From Lentzea albidocapillata (GTDB lineage: Bacteria > Actinomycetota > Actinomycetes > Mycobacteriales > Pseudonocardiaceae), in contig NZ_JOEA01000014.1 in the NCBI RefSeq assembly GCF_000719115.1, positions 558,001 through 622,000 of the forward strand: a DNA stretch of 64,000 nucleotides, read 5' to 3'. A program made the position numbers and the translations under genes. The notes beneath the pieces are model-generated. The model did no database searches. It saw only the letters and a list, made by a program, of their open reading frames with translations, and had not been told where the DNA came from. Below, in pieces: positions 32,207 to 40,213 of this stretch; position 1 is the stretch's first letter; each line of letters begins with the position of its first letter.

Positions 32207-32775
32207 CGGGCCCGGCGCGGCGCCGCGCTGTCGTGCTCCAGCTGCAGGAAGTGGTTGAGCGCCAGCATGACCCCGAGGATCTCGTAGATCAGCTGCTCGA
32301 CGTCCGTGTCCGGCTTCAGTTCTCCGTCGCTCACCGCACGCCGGATGTGGATCCGCAGATCCCTGCGCCACAACGCGTTCATGCCGGCCAGCGCGTCCCG
32401 CACCCGCCCGCTGCGCCCGTCGAACTCGGCCGTGGCGGCGGTGAAGAAGCATCCGCCGGGCAGCACCTCGCGTTCGAGGTAGGACACCCAGGCCTCGCAG
32501 ACGTCGATCAGGCGCGGCAGCCCGGACGGCATCTGCTTCACCTTGCGCGGCACCTCCCGCAGGAAGACCTCCGCGGCCTGGTCGACCACCGCGAGTTGCA
32601 GGGCCTCCTTGGTGCCGAAGTGCCCGAGCAGCCCGGCCTTGCTCATCCCCAGCTCCGCCGCCAACCGGCCGATCGTCAGCCCTTCGAGCCCCTCCGCGGA
32701 GGCGATGGCGAGGCTCCGGTCGAGGATGCGCTGCCGTGTCTCCAGGGTGTCGGCGACAGATCTGCGCGGGCTCAT
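32176..32775 (-). CDS. TetR-family regulator
   Basis: The 199-residue TetR repressor has the HTH at about 15-60 (GLTIGRLAAELGMSKAGLLG, HFGTKEALQLAVVD) and a C-terminal domain of the TetR_C type seen with YxaF/AcrR-like proteins (LPGGCFFTAATAEFDGRSG). It is divergent from the KAS III gene at 32857, with a strong palindromic operator in the 81-bp gap. It therefore probably represses itself and that gene. Confidence 0.9.
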   Translation of the reverse strand: MSPRRSVADTLETRQRILDRSLAIASAEGLEGLTIGRLAAELGMSKAGLLGHFGTKEALQLAVVDQAAEVFLREVPRKVKQMPSGLPRLIDVCEAWVSYLEREVLPGGCFFTAATAEFDGRSGRVRDALAGMNALWRRDLRIHIRRAVSDGELKPDTDVEQLIYEILGVMLALNHFLQLEHDSAAPRRARQALKRLLTK

Positions 32776-32795
32776 CTTTGTAGTTTACGTCTCTT

Positions 32796-32819
32796 TAGCT
32801 ACCGACCGATCGGTTGCTA
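32796..32819. promoter_or_regulatory. TetR operator between TetR and KAS III genes
   Basis: TAGCTACCGA (32796-32805) and TCGGTTGCTA (32810-32819) form a 10-bp inverted repeat with one mismatch around CCGA, containing the perfect core ACCGATCGGT (32805-32814). It is 21 bp before the TetR start and 38 bp before the KAS III start. Confidence 0.65.
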
Positions 32820-32856
32820 TATTCGCCGGGTCGCCCTGGCCGAAGGAGAGTTCACC

Positions 32857-33801
32857 TTGTCCGGATCCCGTGTCGTCGCGCTCGGCCACCACCAGCCCGA
32901 ACGAGTGCTGACCAACGCCGACCTGGAAAAGATGGTGGACACCAACGACGAGTGGATCCGCCAGCGCACCGGCATCTCCACCCGCCGCATCGCGGCTCCG
33001 ACGGAAACCGTGGCCGACATGGCCTCCGAAGCGGGCGCGAAGGCACTGGCCGCCTCCGGCCTGGCCCCGTCCGACATCGGCCAGGTCATCGTCGCGACCT
33101 GCTCGGCCATCGACCGCAGCCCCTCGACCGCGGCCAGGGTGGCAGCGCGCCTGTCGATCCCCTCTGCGGTCGTCTTCGACCTGAACAACGCCTGCGCCGG
33201 CTTCTGCACAGCCCTCGCCACGGCCGACCACACCATCCGGGCCGGTGCCGCCCAGCACGCCCTGGTGATCGGCGCCGAGAAGATGTCCGACCTCGTCGAC
33301 TGGACCGACCGCTCCTCCTGCATCCTGCTCGGCGACGGCGCCGGAGCGGCCGTGGTCAGCGCCTCCCCGGAAGCCCAGATCGGCCCGGCCACCTGGGGCT
33401 CGGACCCGACGCGCGCCAACGCCGTCCGCCTCGTCGACGACTGGCAGCCGCGCTTCGCACAGGAAGGCCAGGCCGTCTTCCGCTGGGCCACCAGCGAACT
33501 CCCCGCCATCGCCGCACAGGCCTGCGCACGAGCAGGCATCGAGGTCACCGACCTCGCCGCCGTCGTCACGCACCAGGCCAACCTGCGGATCATCGAGGCG
33601 ATGACGAAGCGACTCGGCCTGCGGGACGACGTGGTGATCGCGCGCGACGTCGTGGAGTCCGGCAACACCTCCGCCGCCTCGGTACCTCTGGCTTTGTCCA
33701 AGATGGCCGAGCGCGGGGAACTTCCGTCCGGCCGGCCCGTCCTGCTGTTCGCCTTCGGTGGCGGGCTGTCGTGGGCGGGCCAGGTGATCACCGCCCCGTA
33801 G
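32857..33801 (+). CDS. Beta-ketoacyl-ACP synthase III (FabH-like)
   Basis: This 314-residue KAS III enzyme condenses an acyl-CoA starter with malonyl-ACP. The catalytic triad is intact: Cys113 in NNACAGFC, His in THQANLRII and Asn in ESGNTSAAS. The end FAFGGGLSWAGQVI is normal. TTG 32857 is preferred, with AAGGAGAG 6 bases upstream and the first strand SGSRVVALGHHQPERVLTN directly following. It stands alone, without other fatty-acid genes, and is under a TetR operator. A role in resistance or a special starter unit is possible; substrate unknown. Confidence 0.9.
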   Translation: MSGSRVVALGHHQPERVLTNADLEKMVDTNDEWIRQRTGISTRRIAAPTETVADMASEAGAKALAASGLAPSDIGQVIVATCSAIDRSPSTAARVAARLSIPSAVVFDLNNACAGFCTALATADHTIRAGAAQHALVIGAEKMSDLVDWTDRSSCILLGDGAGAAVVSASPEAQIGPATWGSDPTRANAVRLVDDWQPRFAQEGQAVFRWATSELPAIAAQACARAGIEVTDLAAVVTHQANLRIIEAMTKRLGLRDDVVIARDVVESGNTSAASVPLALSKMAERGELPSGRPVLLFAFGGGLSWAGQVITAP

Positions 33802-34136
33802 GGCCGAGCTTGTGTCGCGCGGCAGGCGAAGGCGGCGATGACCGGCACCGGCCCGGTACTGCCTGAGGGACCACCCTCGCAAGGTGACGTGACCGCATCG
33901 GCGACCACCCCGCTGGAACGTGACATGCCCCAGAAATAGGCCGGTGTGGCGACTCGGGAGCCCTCCGAGCCGCCACACCGTTGGTGACGCGCGAGAGGAA
34001 GGTTCAGGCTGCCGGCGCGGGAACGAGCGCATCGCCGCGTGACGTCATCGGTCCGCCACCTGGCCACGCGGGCGACGTCGGAGTTCGCCGTTCCCGCTTG
34101 CCCTGTACCGGCAACCTGAAATCCTCCACTACCTGG
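33802..34136. other. Gene-free interval between convergent genes
   Basis: I see no supportable coding region here. The interval holds the hairpin at 33942-33980. Frames open on either strand are Arg/Pro-rich and lack recognisable starts. Confidence 0.6.
33942..33980. terminator. Hairpin terminator candidate
   Basis: CGGTGTGGCG (33942-33951) pairs exactly with CGCCACACCG (33971-33980). The interior CTCGG/CCGAG extends the stem. It lies between the convergent KAS III and ferredoxin reductase genes and can serve either. No T run. Confidence 0.55.
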
Positions 34137-35513
34137 TTAGGGCCTCGCGCGTCCTCCGCCCACTCGCACCATCTCCGGCCTCGATCGCGAATGCCTCCGC
34201 CGCTGCAATGGCGGCGACATCGACGACGAGACGGACGGGGGAACGGATGATGCGTGGGCGGCGACCGGTTCGGGAACAGGGATCATGGTGGTCGGGAGGA
34301 CTTCCGGTGCCTCGGCCGCAGCGGGCTCCGGTTGCGTCCACACTGGAACGTTCGTCTCGACCGTGTTCTGCCGGAAGAGTTCCGGGGTCTCGGTGATGAT
34401 CTTGCCCGGCGATTCCAGGCCCACGATGCCGACGAGCTTGCCGTTGGCGATGAAACCGGTGAGTCCGTTCACGTCGGTGGTGTCGGTGCCCAAGACGGGC
34501 AGGCCCGCGCCCTGCACGCGCATGCCGTACTGCTCGGTCCAGAAACGCGGGACCGGGGTGTAGGTCTTGGCGTGGTTGCGGCCCACCAGGAGGTTCTCGG
34601 CCGCGGCGCGGCCTCCCTCGACGGCGTTGAGCCAGTGCTCGACCCTGCGCACGACGCCGTTGAAGCGCATGTTGGGCCAGCGGGCCACGTCACCGCAGGC
34701 GACGAGGTTCTCGGCGCCGACCACGTGGTTCGTGGAGTCGCACAGCACGCCGTCGGAGATGTCGAGGCCGGAGCCGCGCAGCCAGTCGACGGCCGGGGAG
34801 GCGCCGACGGCCAGCACGACGCACGAGGCGAAGAAGACCTGGCCGTCCGAAAGGTGAATGCCGATGCCGCCCGGCTGGCGCACCCAGTGCTTGATGCCGA
34901 CGCCGGTGGCCAGGCGCACGCCGTGCTCGACGTGCGCCTCGGTGATCTTCTTGCCGATGTCGTCACCGACAACACCGCCCAGCAACGCGGGCGAGCGCAC
35001 GATCAGGGCGACGTCGCGGCCCATGTGACGGATCGAACACGCGAGCTCGCAGCCGATGAACCCTCCGCCGATGACGGCGACGAGGCCCTGCGACTGACGG
35101 ATGTTCCTGCGGATCGCGACCGCGTCGTCCAGCGTCCGCAGCACGTGCACCCGCGGGTCGTGGCGCGGAGCCCCGCCCATCGCCCTGGCGTCGACGCCGG
35201 TGGCGATGATCATGCCGTCGTACTTGATCTCCTCGCCGCCGGGCACCCAGACGGACTGCTTCTGGGGGTCCAGGTGCAGTGCCGGGGAGTTCAGCCGCCA
35301 CTCGGCGTCGAGGTCACCCGAGAACGACAGCAACGAGTCGTCCGGGGTCCACTCACCGGTGATGATCTGCTTCGACAGGCATGGGCGGTGGTACGGGAGG
35401 TGCCGCTCGGCGGACAGGATGGTGATCTGCCCGTCGAAACCCATCTCCCGCAGCCGTTCCGCGGAACGGACTCCACCGAGTCCACCGCCGACGACCACGA
35501 TCCGTTCGCTCAC
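34137..35513 (-). CDS. FAD-dependent ferredoxin reductase
   Basis: This 458-residue pyridine nucleotide-disulfide-type flavoprotein resembles rubredoxin/ferredoxin reductases. The FAD motif is IVVVGGGLGGVRSAERL at the start, the NAD(P) motif is AVIGGGFIGCELACSI, and the second FAD motif is LVACGDVARWPN. No redox-active CxxxxC is present. The last about 60 residues are Pro/Ala/Ser/Arg-rich and probably disordered, an unusual extension. Its GTG overlaps the stop of the ferredoxin-fusion gene (GTGA), so it is translationally coupled and probably passes electrons from NAD(P)H to that ferredoxin domain. It is the last gene of the sigma-controlled operon. Confidence 0.87.
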   Translation of the reverse strand: MSERIVVVGGGLGGVRSAERLREMGFDGQITILSAERHLPYHRPCLSKQIITGEWTPDDSLLSFSGDLDAEWRLNSPALHLDPQKQSVWVPGGEEIKYDGMIIATGVDARAMGGAPRHDPRVHVLRTLDDAVAIRRNIRQSQGLVAVIGGGFIGCELACSIRHMGRDVALIVRSPALLGGVVGDDIGKKITEAHVEHGVRLATGVGIKHWVRQPGGIGIHLSDGQVFFASCVVLAVGASPAVDWLRGSGLDISDGVLCDSTNHVVGAENLVACGDVARWPNMRFNGVVRRVEHWLNAVEGGRAAAENLLVGRNHAKTYTPVPRFWTEQYGMRVQGAGLPVLGTDTTDVNGLTGFIANGKLVGIVGLESPGKIITETPELFRQNTVETNVPVWTQPEPAAAEAPEVLPTTMIPVPEPVAAHASSVPPSVSSSMSPPLQRRRHSRSRPEMVRVGGGRARP

Positions 35514-36352
35514 TTCACTCGCTCCCTGATCTCGATCGCGCGCATCGGGCACGCGCGGGCTGCCGACCTGGCCTGAGCGAAGTGCTCCTCGGGCGGGCGT
35601 CGGTTGTAGGTCAGGCGGTTGTCTTCGATCAACTGGAAAACATCCGGGGCCTCCGCCTGGCAGGTGCCGTAGCGGTGGCACTTCTCGTTGTTGACGCTCA
35701 CGTCCATCGCGTCGCCCTCGCCGACACCGGGTTCCTTGCCGCGCTCCGGCTCCAGCATGCCGATCCGAATCAGCATCGCCGGCGGCATGAACCGCGCCAC
35801 TGCGACGGTCACCGTGGGAACGAGGACGGTGAGGCCCGCGAGCCACAGAATCGACAGGTTGTCGTTCGCGATGGCGCCGAACCAGGAGTGCACCACGGTC
35901 AGTGTCACCGCGACGTACGCGATCTGGTGCAGCCGCAGCCACTTCCGGTAGAAGAGGCGGTGGCGCAGGCTCGCGGTGATGGCGATGGCCACCATCATCT
36001 CCAGTCCGAGGATACCGAGACCGTGGCGGAAGAGTCCGCCGTCGACAATCGGTATCACGAGCCTCACGAAGTTGAACACGGGGAACTCGGGTGTGTCGAA
36101 CCTCAGCAGCGTGAAGGCGACCCCGTGCAGCCCGCCGAACGCGATCGCGAGAGTAGCGAGCACCATGTGCCCGTTCTTCAGGCCTTCCCTGCCTGTGAGC
36201 TTCTCGGCCCACCCCGTCGCGATCAGGACGCCCCAGAAGAGCGTCGCGCACATCAGTACGTAAGCCAGCCTGGCGGAGATCTGGGTCATCTTCTTGATCC
36301 CCGAGTCGAACTCGGAGATCTGCGCCACCAGGAGCGGAGTCTGGCTGAACAA
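35510..36352 (-). CDS. Ferric-reductase-type membrane protein fused to a 3Fe-4S ferredoxin
   Basis: The 280-residue protein has six or so membrane helices (about 25-190) and a soluble C-terminal ferredoxin (about 215-280). The helices carry two histidine pairs spaced 14 and 13 residues apart (H62/H76 and H142/H155), the ferric-reductase/NOX pattern for two stacked hemes. The ferredoxin has C225-x5-C231 and C268-Pro, typical of 3Fe-4S ferredoxins of actinobacteria. Electrons could run from the adjacent reductase through the ferredoxin and hemes across the membrane. TTG 36352 is chosen because GGAGGA is 5 bases upstream. I do not know this fusion as a named system. Confidence 0.82.
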   Translation of the reverse strand: MFSQTPLLVAQISEFDSGIKKMTQISARLAYVLMCATLFWGVLIATGWAEKLTGREGLKNGHMVLATLAIAFGGLHGVAFTLLRFDTPEFPVFNFVRLVIPIVDGGLFRHGLGILGLEMMVAIAITASLRHRLFYRKWLRLHQIAYVAVTLTVVHSWFGAIANDNLSILWLAGLTVLVPTVTVAVARFMPPAMLIRIGMLEPERGKEPGVGEGDAMDVSVNNEKCHRYGTCQAEAPDVFQLIEDNRLTYNRRPPEEHFAQARSAARACPMRAIEIRERVK

Positions 36353-36530
36353 TCGGTCCTCCGGAAATCACGGCCATGGCGAGCGTTGTCGCGGGAACCC
36401 GCCCGGTCTCGACGTGCAGGAGTGGACAGAGGCCGGGGCCGGGCGGGTGGGGAACAGGTCCGCGTTGGAGTGCCTTGGTTCCTGGCCTCACCTCCTCACC
36501 GAGTTGGGGGTTGTGCATCAGGCCTGGAGG

Positions 36531-37247
36531 TCACGTCGCCAGCCGTCGCGGACGGAGTGCCCGGAGAACGGCGATCGTGGTCGCGATACCCGCGAACGAC
36601 ACCACGAGCGCCACGAGCATCCCCGGGCCGCCCTGCGAGGTGTCGACGGATGCGCTGACGATGCCTGTCGCGGGAACCGGAAGCGCGCGACCGACGTCGC
36701 TCACCATTCCGGTACTCTCCAACAGGGTCATGTGCTTCATCACGACCGAGCTCGATATCTGCGCGAACGGCCTGATGAGGTCGTTGGCCGTGTTCGAGCG
36801 GACGACGGCGATGAACTGGAACACCTGGCCGTGTGCGGAGCGCAGCCGGTCGGCCCATCTGCGGTCGAACTCGGCGCCGGTCAGTCCTTCCAGCTCTTTC
36901 ATCCAGGTCTGTTGCCCCGGCGTGGGCAGGCCGGGCAGTGGCATGCCGAAGTCCGCGGCGAGCTTGTTCGCCGCCTGGTCCAGCATCATGTGGTCGAGCA
37001 TCAGCTGGCGGCCGACGACCTTCACGCGATCGCTCTGCGCGTTCGTCTGGGCCAGCTCGCCCATCGGCATCTCCCACAACCCCGCCTGCTTCACCTTGAT
37101 GATCAGGTCGCGGTCGGCCTGCGAGAACGGGCCGGTGGGAGTGTCCACGGTCGGGTTGTTCTCCTGCGGCTGGGCCAGTGCGGCGGAGGGACCTCCCAGC
37201 ACCAGGCACAGCGTGGCGATGACAGTGAAAAGGGCTCTGTTGTTCAT
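36531..37247 (-). CDS. Secreted DUF4142 protein with C-terminal membrane anchor
   Basis: The 238-residue exported protein has a signal peptide (1-25, cleavage near ALAQP), a DUF4142 helical domain (about 40-185; FSQADRDLIIKVKQAGLWEM, LMLDHMMLDQAANKLA, SAHGQVFQFIAVVRSN) with ferritin-like helices rich in His and Met, and a C-terminal membrane helix (GMLVALVVSFAGIATTIAVL). DUF4142 has no firm function. Its position between the lipoprotein and the ferric-reductase fusion suggests an extracytoplasmic metal or redox role. A 178-bp gap separates it from the latter gene; I see no gene there. Confidence 0.85.
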   Translation of the reverse strand: MNNRALFTVIATLCLVLGGPSAALAQPQENNPTVDTPTGPFSQADRDLIIKVKQAGLWEMPMGELAQTNAQSDRVKVVGRQLMLDHMMLDQAANKLAADFGMPLPGLPTPGQQTWMKELEGLTGAEFDRRWADRLRSAHGQVFQFIAVVRSNTANDLIRPFAQISSSVVMKHMTLLESTGMVSDVGRALPVPATGIVSASVDTSQGGPGMLVALVVSFAGIATTIAVLRALRPRRLAT

Positions 37248-37261
37248 CGTGGATGGTCGTC

Positions 37262-37774
37262 CTACTCGCTCTTGCCCGGCACACCGGGCATGCCCGCCGC
37301 GGGCGAGGCCTTCTGTCCGGTCGGGCCGGTCGCGAACCACTTGCCGCCGCTGCCCTGGCCCTTCATGTCGCCGGGCGCCTTGTCCTCGGCGAAGGTGTAC
37401 TGCGGGAACCCGCCGATGGTGAGCTGCCTGGTGCGATCCGACCTGATCAGCGTGCCGAGCACCAGCGGGTCCACACCGGCTGTCATGGGCAGGACGTCCG
37501 CGGGCACGGGCCGCCACCTCACCGCACACTCGCCGTTGCAGCTGGATCTCCGCAGCTTCGGCTCGTCGTCGTCGAACCGGTACATGGTGAGTCCGTCCCC
37601 GTTCATCAGGTACCAGCCGTTCTGCGGAGACTCCACGATCGCGATCATCGACTTCGCGTCCGGCACGCTGTTCGCGGCATCTTTCTGCTCCTTCTCCGGA
37701 ACCGGGCCGGCTGTCGGCGCGCAGGCGGACAGCGCCAGTGCCGCAACCGCGATGACGGCTAGGGCAGGTCGCAT
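37262..37774 (-). CDS. Lipoprotein with YxFxxD repeats (secreted repeat family)
   Basis: The 170-residue lipoprotein has signal and lipobox LSAC (Cys18). It contains two of the YxFxxD-type motifs of the secreted-repeat family (MYRFDDDEP and QYTFAEDKAPGD) and a CxxxC-type pair in SSCNGECAVRW. The family is found on actinobacterial surfaces; function unknown, possibly heme or redox related because these motifs recur near electron-transfer genes. It is first in the operon, downstream of an ECF-type promoter. Confidence 0.87.
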   Translation of the reverse strand: MRPALAVIAVAALALSACAPTAGPVPEKEQKDAANSVPDAKSMIAIVESPQNGWYLMNGDGLTMYRFDDDEPKLRRSSCNGECAVRWRPVPADVLPMTAGVDPLVLGTLIRSDRTRQLTIGGFPQYTFAEDKAPGDMKGQGSGGKWFATGPTGQKASPAAGMPGVPGKSE

Positions 37775-37806
37775 CAGCAGGTCCTCTCTCGGCTTTGGTA
37801 CCGAGT

Positions 37807-37833
37807 AGTACGGACACGATCCGGCAACGGTTC
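37807..37833 (-). promoter_or_regulatory. ECF-sigma-type promoter of the lipoprotein/DUF4142/ferredoxin operon
   Basis: Read on the - strand, GAACC (37833-37829) is followed after 16 nt by CGTACT (37812-37807), the usual ECF GAAC-N16/17-CGT pattern. It lies 33 bp from the lipoprotein ATG and is divergent from the adjacent ECF sigma gene, its likely reader. A perfect palindrome TCACGAA-C-TTCGTGA (37832-37846) overlaps the -35 element and could bind a second regulator. Confidence 0.55.
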
Positions 37834-37888
37834 ACGAACTTCGTGAGGAATATTTGCCTCTCGACTTCCGCCGCTTGATGGGGCAAGG

Positions 37889-38458
37889 ATGTCCCCCGTG
37901 GCGCGGCATAGACGTCAACGTGAGTTAGACGAACAATCACCAAGACCGGGGTCTCTCGAGGAAGAGTTGATCCGTCGGCTGTACGAGGAATTCGGGAGTG
38001 CCCTGCTGGGACACTGCATGAGGTTGACGGGCCATGATCGTCAGTGGGCCGAGGACATCGTGCAGGAAACCCTGGTAAGGGCATGGCGCAATGCCGAGAA
38101 ACTCGAGCGTGACCCCGTGCTCTTGCGGTCGTGGTTGTTCACGGTGGCAAGGCGGTTGGTCATTGACGACAGACGTAAGAGAAGCGTCCGTCCGCAGGAG
38201 TTCGAACTGACCCCTTCGGACGAGTCGCCCTCGCGTGGCGAAGAGGATCGCACCCTCGCGGCGATCGTCGTGGCGGAGGCGATGAACGGTCTCTCCGAGG
38301 AACACAGGGAGGCTATTCTCGAGACATATCTGCGGGACCGCACTGTCGGTGAGGCCGCGGCTGCACTGGGTGTGCCGCCGGGAACGGTCAAGTCGAGGGT
38401 GTACTACGCGCTCCGTGCGTTGCGGCGTGCGTTGCACGATCGGGGAGAGACGCGGTGA
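37889..38458 (+). CDS. ECF-family RNA polymerase sigma factor
   Basis: The 189-residue ECF sigma factor has region 2 (about 30-100: LYEEFGSALLGHCMRLTGHD, AEDIVQETLVRAWRNAEKLE) and region 4 (about 125-185: LSEEHREAILETYLRDRTVG, LGVPPGTVKSRVYYALRALR). It is similar to SigL/SigK-type actinobacterial sigma factors. The anti-sigma gene starts inside its stop (GTGA). It probably drives the divergent lipoprotein-to-ferredoxin-reductase operon. GTG 37898 is an alternative start. Confidence 0.92.
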   Translation: MSPVARHRRQRELDEQSPRPGSLEEELIRRLYEEFGSALLGHCMRLTGHDRQWAEDIVQETLVRAWRNAEKLERDPVLLRSWLFTVARRLVIDDRRKRSVRPQEFELTPSDESPSRGEEDRTLAAIVVAEAMNGLSEEHREAILETYLRDRTVGEAAAALGVPPGTVKSRVYYALRALRRALHDRGETR

Positions 38459-39198
38459 CAACGGCACCAGATCACCTCGACGTCGCCGCCTACGTACTCG
38501 GCATCCTCGATGCCGATGAGGTGGAGGCGTTCGAGAACCACCTGACCGAGTGTCGGCGGTGTGCTCTTGACCTGCGCGACTTCGCGGTGGTGCCGGACCT
38601 CATCGACGAGGCCGACGCCGGCGGGATGCTGCGCGGAACGGCTCCGGAACGCCCCGACGGCAAGTCGGTGCGGGTCATGCTCGACGCCGTCGCGGCGCGC
38701 AGGAAGCGCCGACGGTGGTTCGTCGCCCAGGGCGTCGCGGCCGCCGCCGCCGGCGTCGTGGCGGTGACCGCGGTGGTCACGACTCTGGTCGTGCGCGGTG
38801 GCAACGACGGCTCGAACCAGGCAGCGCCCCAGAACCCCGGCACCTCGACGTCGCAGACGAGGGTGGCGAACAACTCCAACGACACGTCGATGGAGGTCAG
38901 GCACCAGGACCCGAACAGCGGCGTCGGCACGAAGATCACCGCGTCCGACACCCCGTCGGGGACCGCGATGGACATCGAGGTCACCGGCATGTCCGGCCCC
39001 AGCAGGGGTTCGCTCGTCGCCGTGGGCCGCGCGGGCCGCGTGGCGCAGGTCACGTCCTGGTACGCCCCGGAACCGGTGGCAGGCGACAAGAAGACCATCA
39101 AGCTGGCCGCGAACGTGGCCATGCGGTGGCACGAGATCGCGACGTTCCGCATCGTCGACGAGAACGGGAAGACCCTGCTCGAAGTCGTTGCTTCCTGA
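38455..39198 (+). CDS. Membrane anti-sigma factor with zinc finger (RskA-like)
   Basis: The 247-residue anti-sigma factor has an N-terminal zinc-binding anti-sigma domain (1-50) with HLTECRRC (HxxxCxxC), a basic linker RRKRRRW, one membrane helix (about 92-115: AAAAAGVVAVTAVVTTLVV), and an extracytoplasmic RskA-type domain (about 140-247). It holds the ECF sigma factor at the membrane until an external signal releases it. It is coupled to the sigma gene by overlap. Confidence 0.9.
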   Translation: MTTAPDHLDVAAYVLGILDADEVEAFENHLTECRRCALDLRDFAVVPDLIDEADAGGMLRGTAPERPDGKSVRVMLDAVAARRKRRRWFVAQGVAAAAAGVVAVTAVVTTLVVRGGNDGSNQAAPQNPGTSTSQTRVANNSNDTSMEVRHQDPNSGVGTKITASDTPSGTAMDIEVTGMSGPSRGSLVAVGRAGRVAQVTSWYAPEPVAGDKKTIKLAANVAMRWHEIATFRIVDENGKTLLEVVAS

Positions 39199-39217
39199 CG
39201 TTTCGCGACACCAGCCC

Positions 39218-39256
39218 ACTGCCCCCGCGGGATCCGTGAGATCCTGTGGGGGCAGT
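39218..39256 (+). terminator. Hairpin terminator after the anti-sigma gene
   Basis: A 17-bp stem (39218-39234 with 39240-39256, ACTGCCCCC... / ...GGGGGCAGT, two G-U pairs) encloses the loop CGTGA. It starts 20 nt after the anti-sigma stop and is followed by TGTCGTTT. Confidence 0.75.
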
Positions 39257-39303
39257 TGTCGTTTCGCAGGGATTTTCGCAGAAGTTCGGGGAAGGCTGGC
39301 TAC

Positions 39304-39714
39304 GTGGCGATAGGCCCGTCAGCGGTCGAGCGCTGGCTCGATCTGTCCACAGAGGAGCTGCGCGCTCAGGTCACGCGGCTCGTGTCCGCCCGGCTACCGG
39401 GTGATCACGCGGTGTGGCAGGCGATCCGGCGTCATCAGGCTCTGGTTCCGCGCATCCGCGGTGTCCTCTCCGGACTCGCGGCCACCTCGGCCGGCAGCAA
39501 GGACGAGGCCATGCAGAGGGTCTGGATCTCCGCGGCGCGCGCTGCTCTGGACCAGCCCTTCACGCCTCCGGTGAAGGCCGTGCGCAAGCCTGTGGTCGAA
39601 GAGGTTCCCGCCGAGGAACCCGAACCTGCGATCGAGCTCAGGGAACCCGAGCCCGCCCAGCAGAGGCAGCCGCACAAAGCCATTCCGTCGATGCTCTTCC
39701 AGGAGCCGAGCTAG
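39304..39714 (+). CDS. Hypothetical protein with acidic C-terminal tail
   Basis: This 136-residue protein is not assigned to a family. The first 90 residues are helical (AVERWLDLSTEELRAQVTRL, AVWQAIRRHQALVPRIRGVL); the tail (about 95-136) is rich in Glu, Pro and Gln and likely disordered. GTG 39304 has GGGGAAGG 7 bases upstream. It lies 28 nt before the DUF1232 gene and is probably co-transcribed with it. Confidence 0.6.
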   Translation: MAIGPSAVERWLDLSTEELRAQVTRLVSARLPGDHAVWQAIRRHQALVPRIRGVLSGLAATSAGSKDEAMQRVWISAARAALDQPFTPPVKAVRKPVVEEVPAEEPEPAIELREPEPAQQRQPHKAIPSMLFQEPS

Positions 39715-39742
39715 TGCCGCGACCACACCACTAGGGAGCCAG

Positions 39743-40213
39743 ATGGTCGTCTTCGGATCGTTCATCTCGCTGTCGGGTCTGCTGATCCTGTTGTTCCGCA
39801 ACGCCCCGATGGGCGGGCTCAGCCCGGCGGTCGTCGGCTGGGTGCTGATCCCGCTCGGGCTGGTGTTCGCGGGGCTGGGTGTGCTGCGCAACCGCCGCAA
39901 GCGCGCGCAGAACGGTCCCGGCCCGGTCGGGAACCCGATCGCGCGCGCGAAGGCGTTGCCGCGGCTGTGGAAGACCTGGCGGGGCGGCAAGTACCCGGAG
40001 CTGCCGCGCAGCCAGGTCATGATGTGGGCGGTGGCGCTGCTCTACCTCGTGTCGCCGATCGACGTCCTGCCGGAGTTCCTTCCGGTGATCGGGGTGACCG
40101 ACGACGCGGGTGTCCTCGTGTGGCTGCTCAGCAGTCTCTCGATGGCCTCAGGCTCGTACCTGCGCTGGGAGAAGGATCATCGCGACACGGGTCGCGGGAT
40201 CGAGGCCCCGTGA
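39743..40213 (+). CDS. DUF1232 (YkvA-like) membrane protein
   Basis: The 156-residue protein has two N-terminal membrane helices (about 2-20 and 27-48) and a DUF1232 domain with the signature LYLVSPIDVLPEFLPVIGVT (about 97-116) followed by DD. It is widespread in bacteria, function unknown, perhaps membrane- or envelope-related. GGGAG precedes ATG 39743. Its end overlaps the convergent GNAT gene by 66 nt. Confidence 0.87.
   Translation: MVVFGSFISLSGLLILLFRNAPMGGLSPAVVGWVLIPLGLVFAGLGVLRNRRKRAQNGPGPVGNPIARAKALPRLWKTWRGGKYPELPRSQVMMWAVALLYLVSPIDVLPEFLPVIGVTDDAGVLVWLLSSLSMASGSYLRWEKDHRDTGRGIEAP

Noticed and set aside
31642..33801. A 719-codon + strand frame running into the KAS III gene
   Set aside because: The first part overlaps the alpha/beta hydrolase and TetR genes out of frame and has shadow-like composition. 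KAS III begins at TTG 32857 with a good ribosome-binding site.
34137..36518. A 793-codon - strand frame covering the ferredoxin reductase and part of the ferric-reductase gene
   Set aside because: Its first 335 codons overlap the membrane-ferredoxin fusion in another frame; the real reductase starts at GTG 35513.
36353..36530. A small gene between the DUF4142 and ferric-reductase fusion genes
   Set aside because: The open frame is proline-rich without a ribosome-binding site or a recognisable motif.
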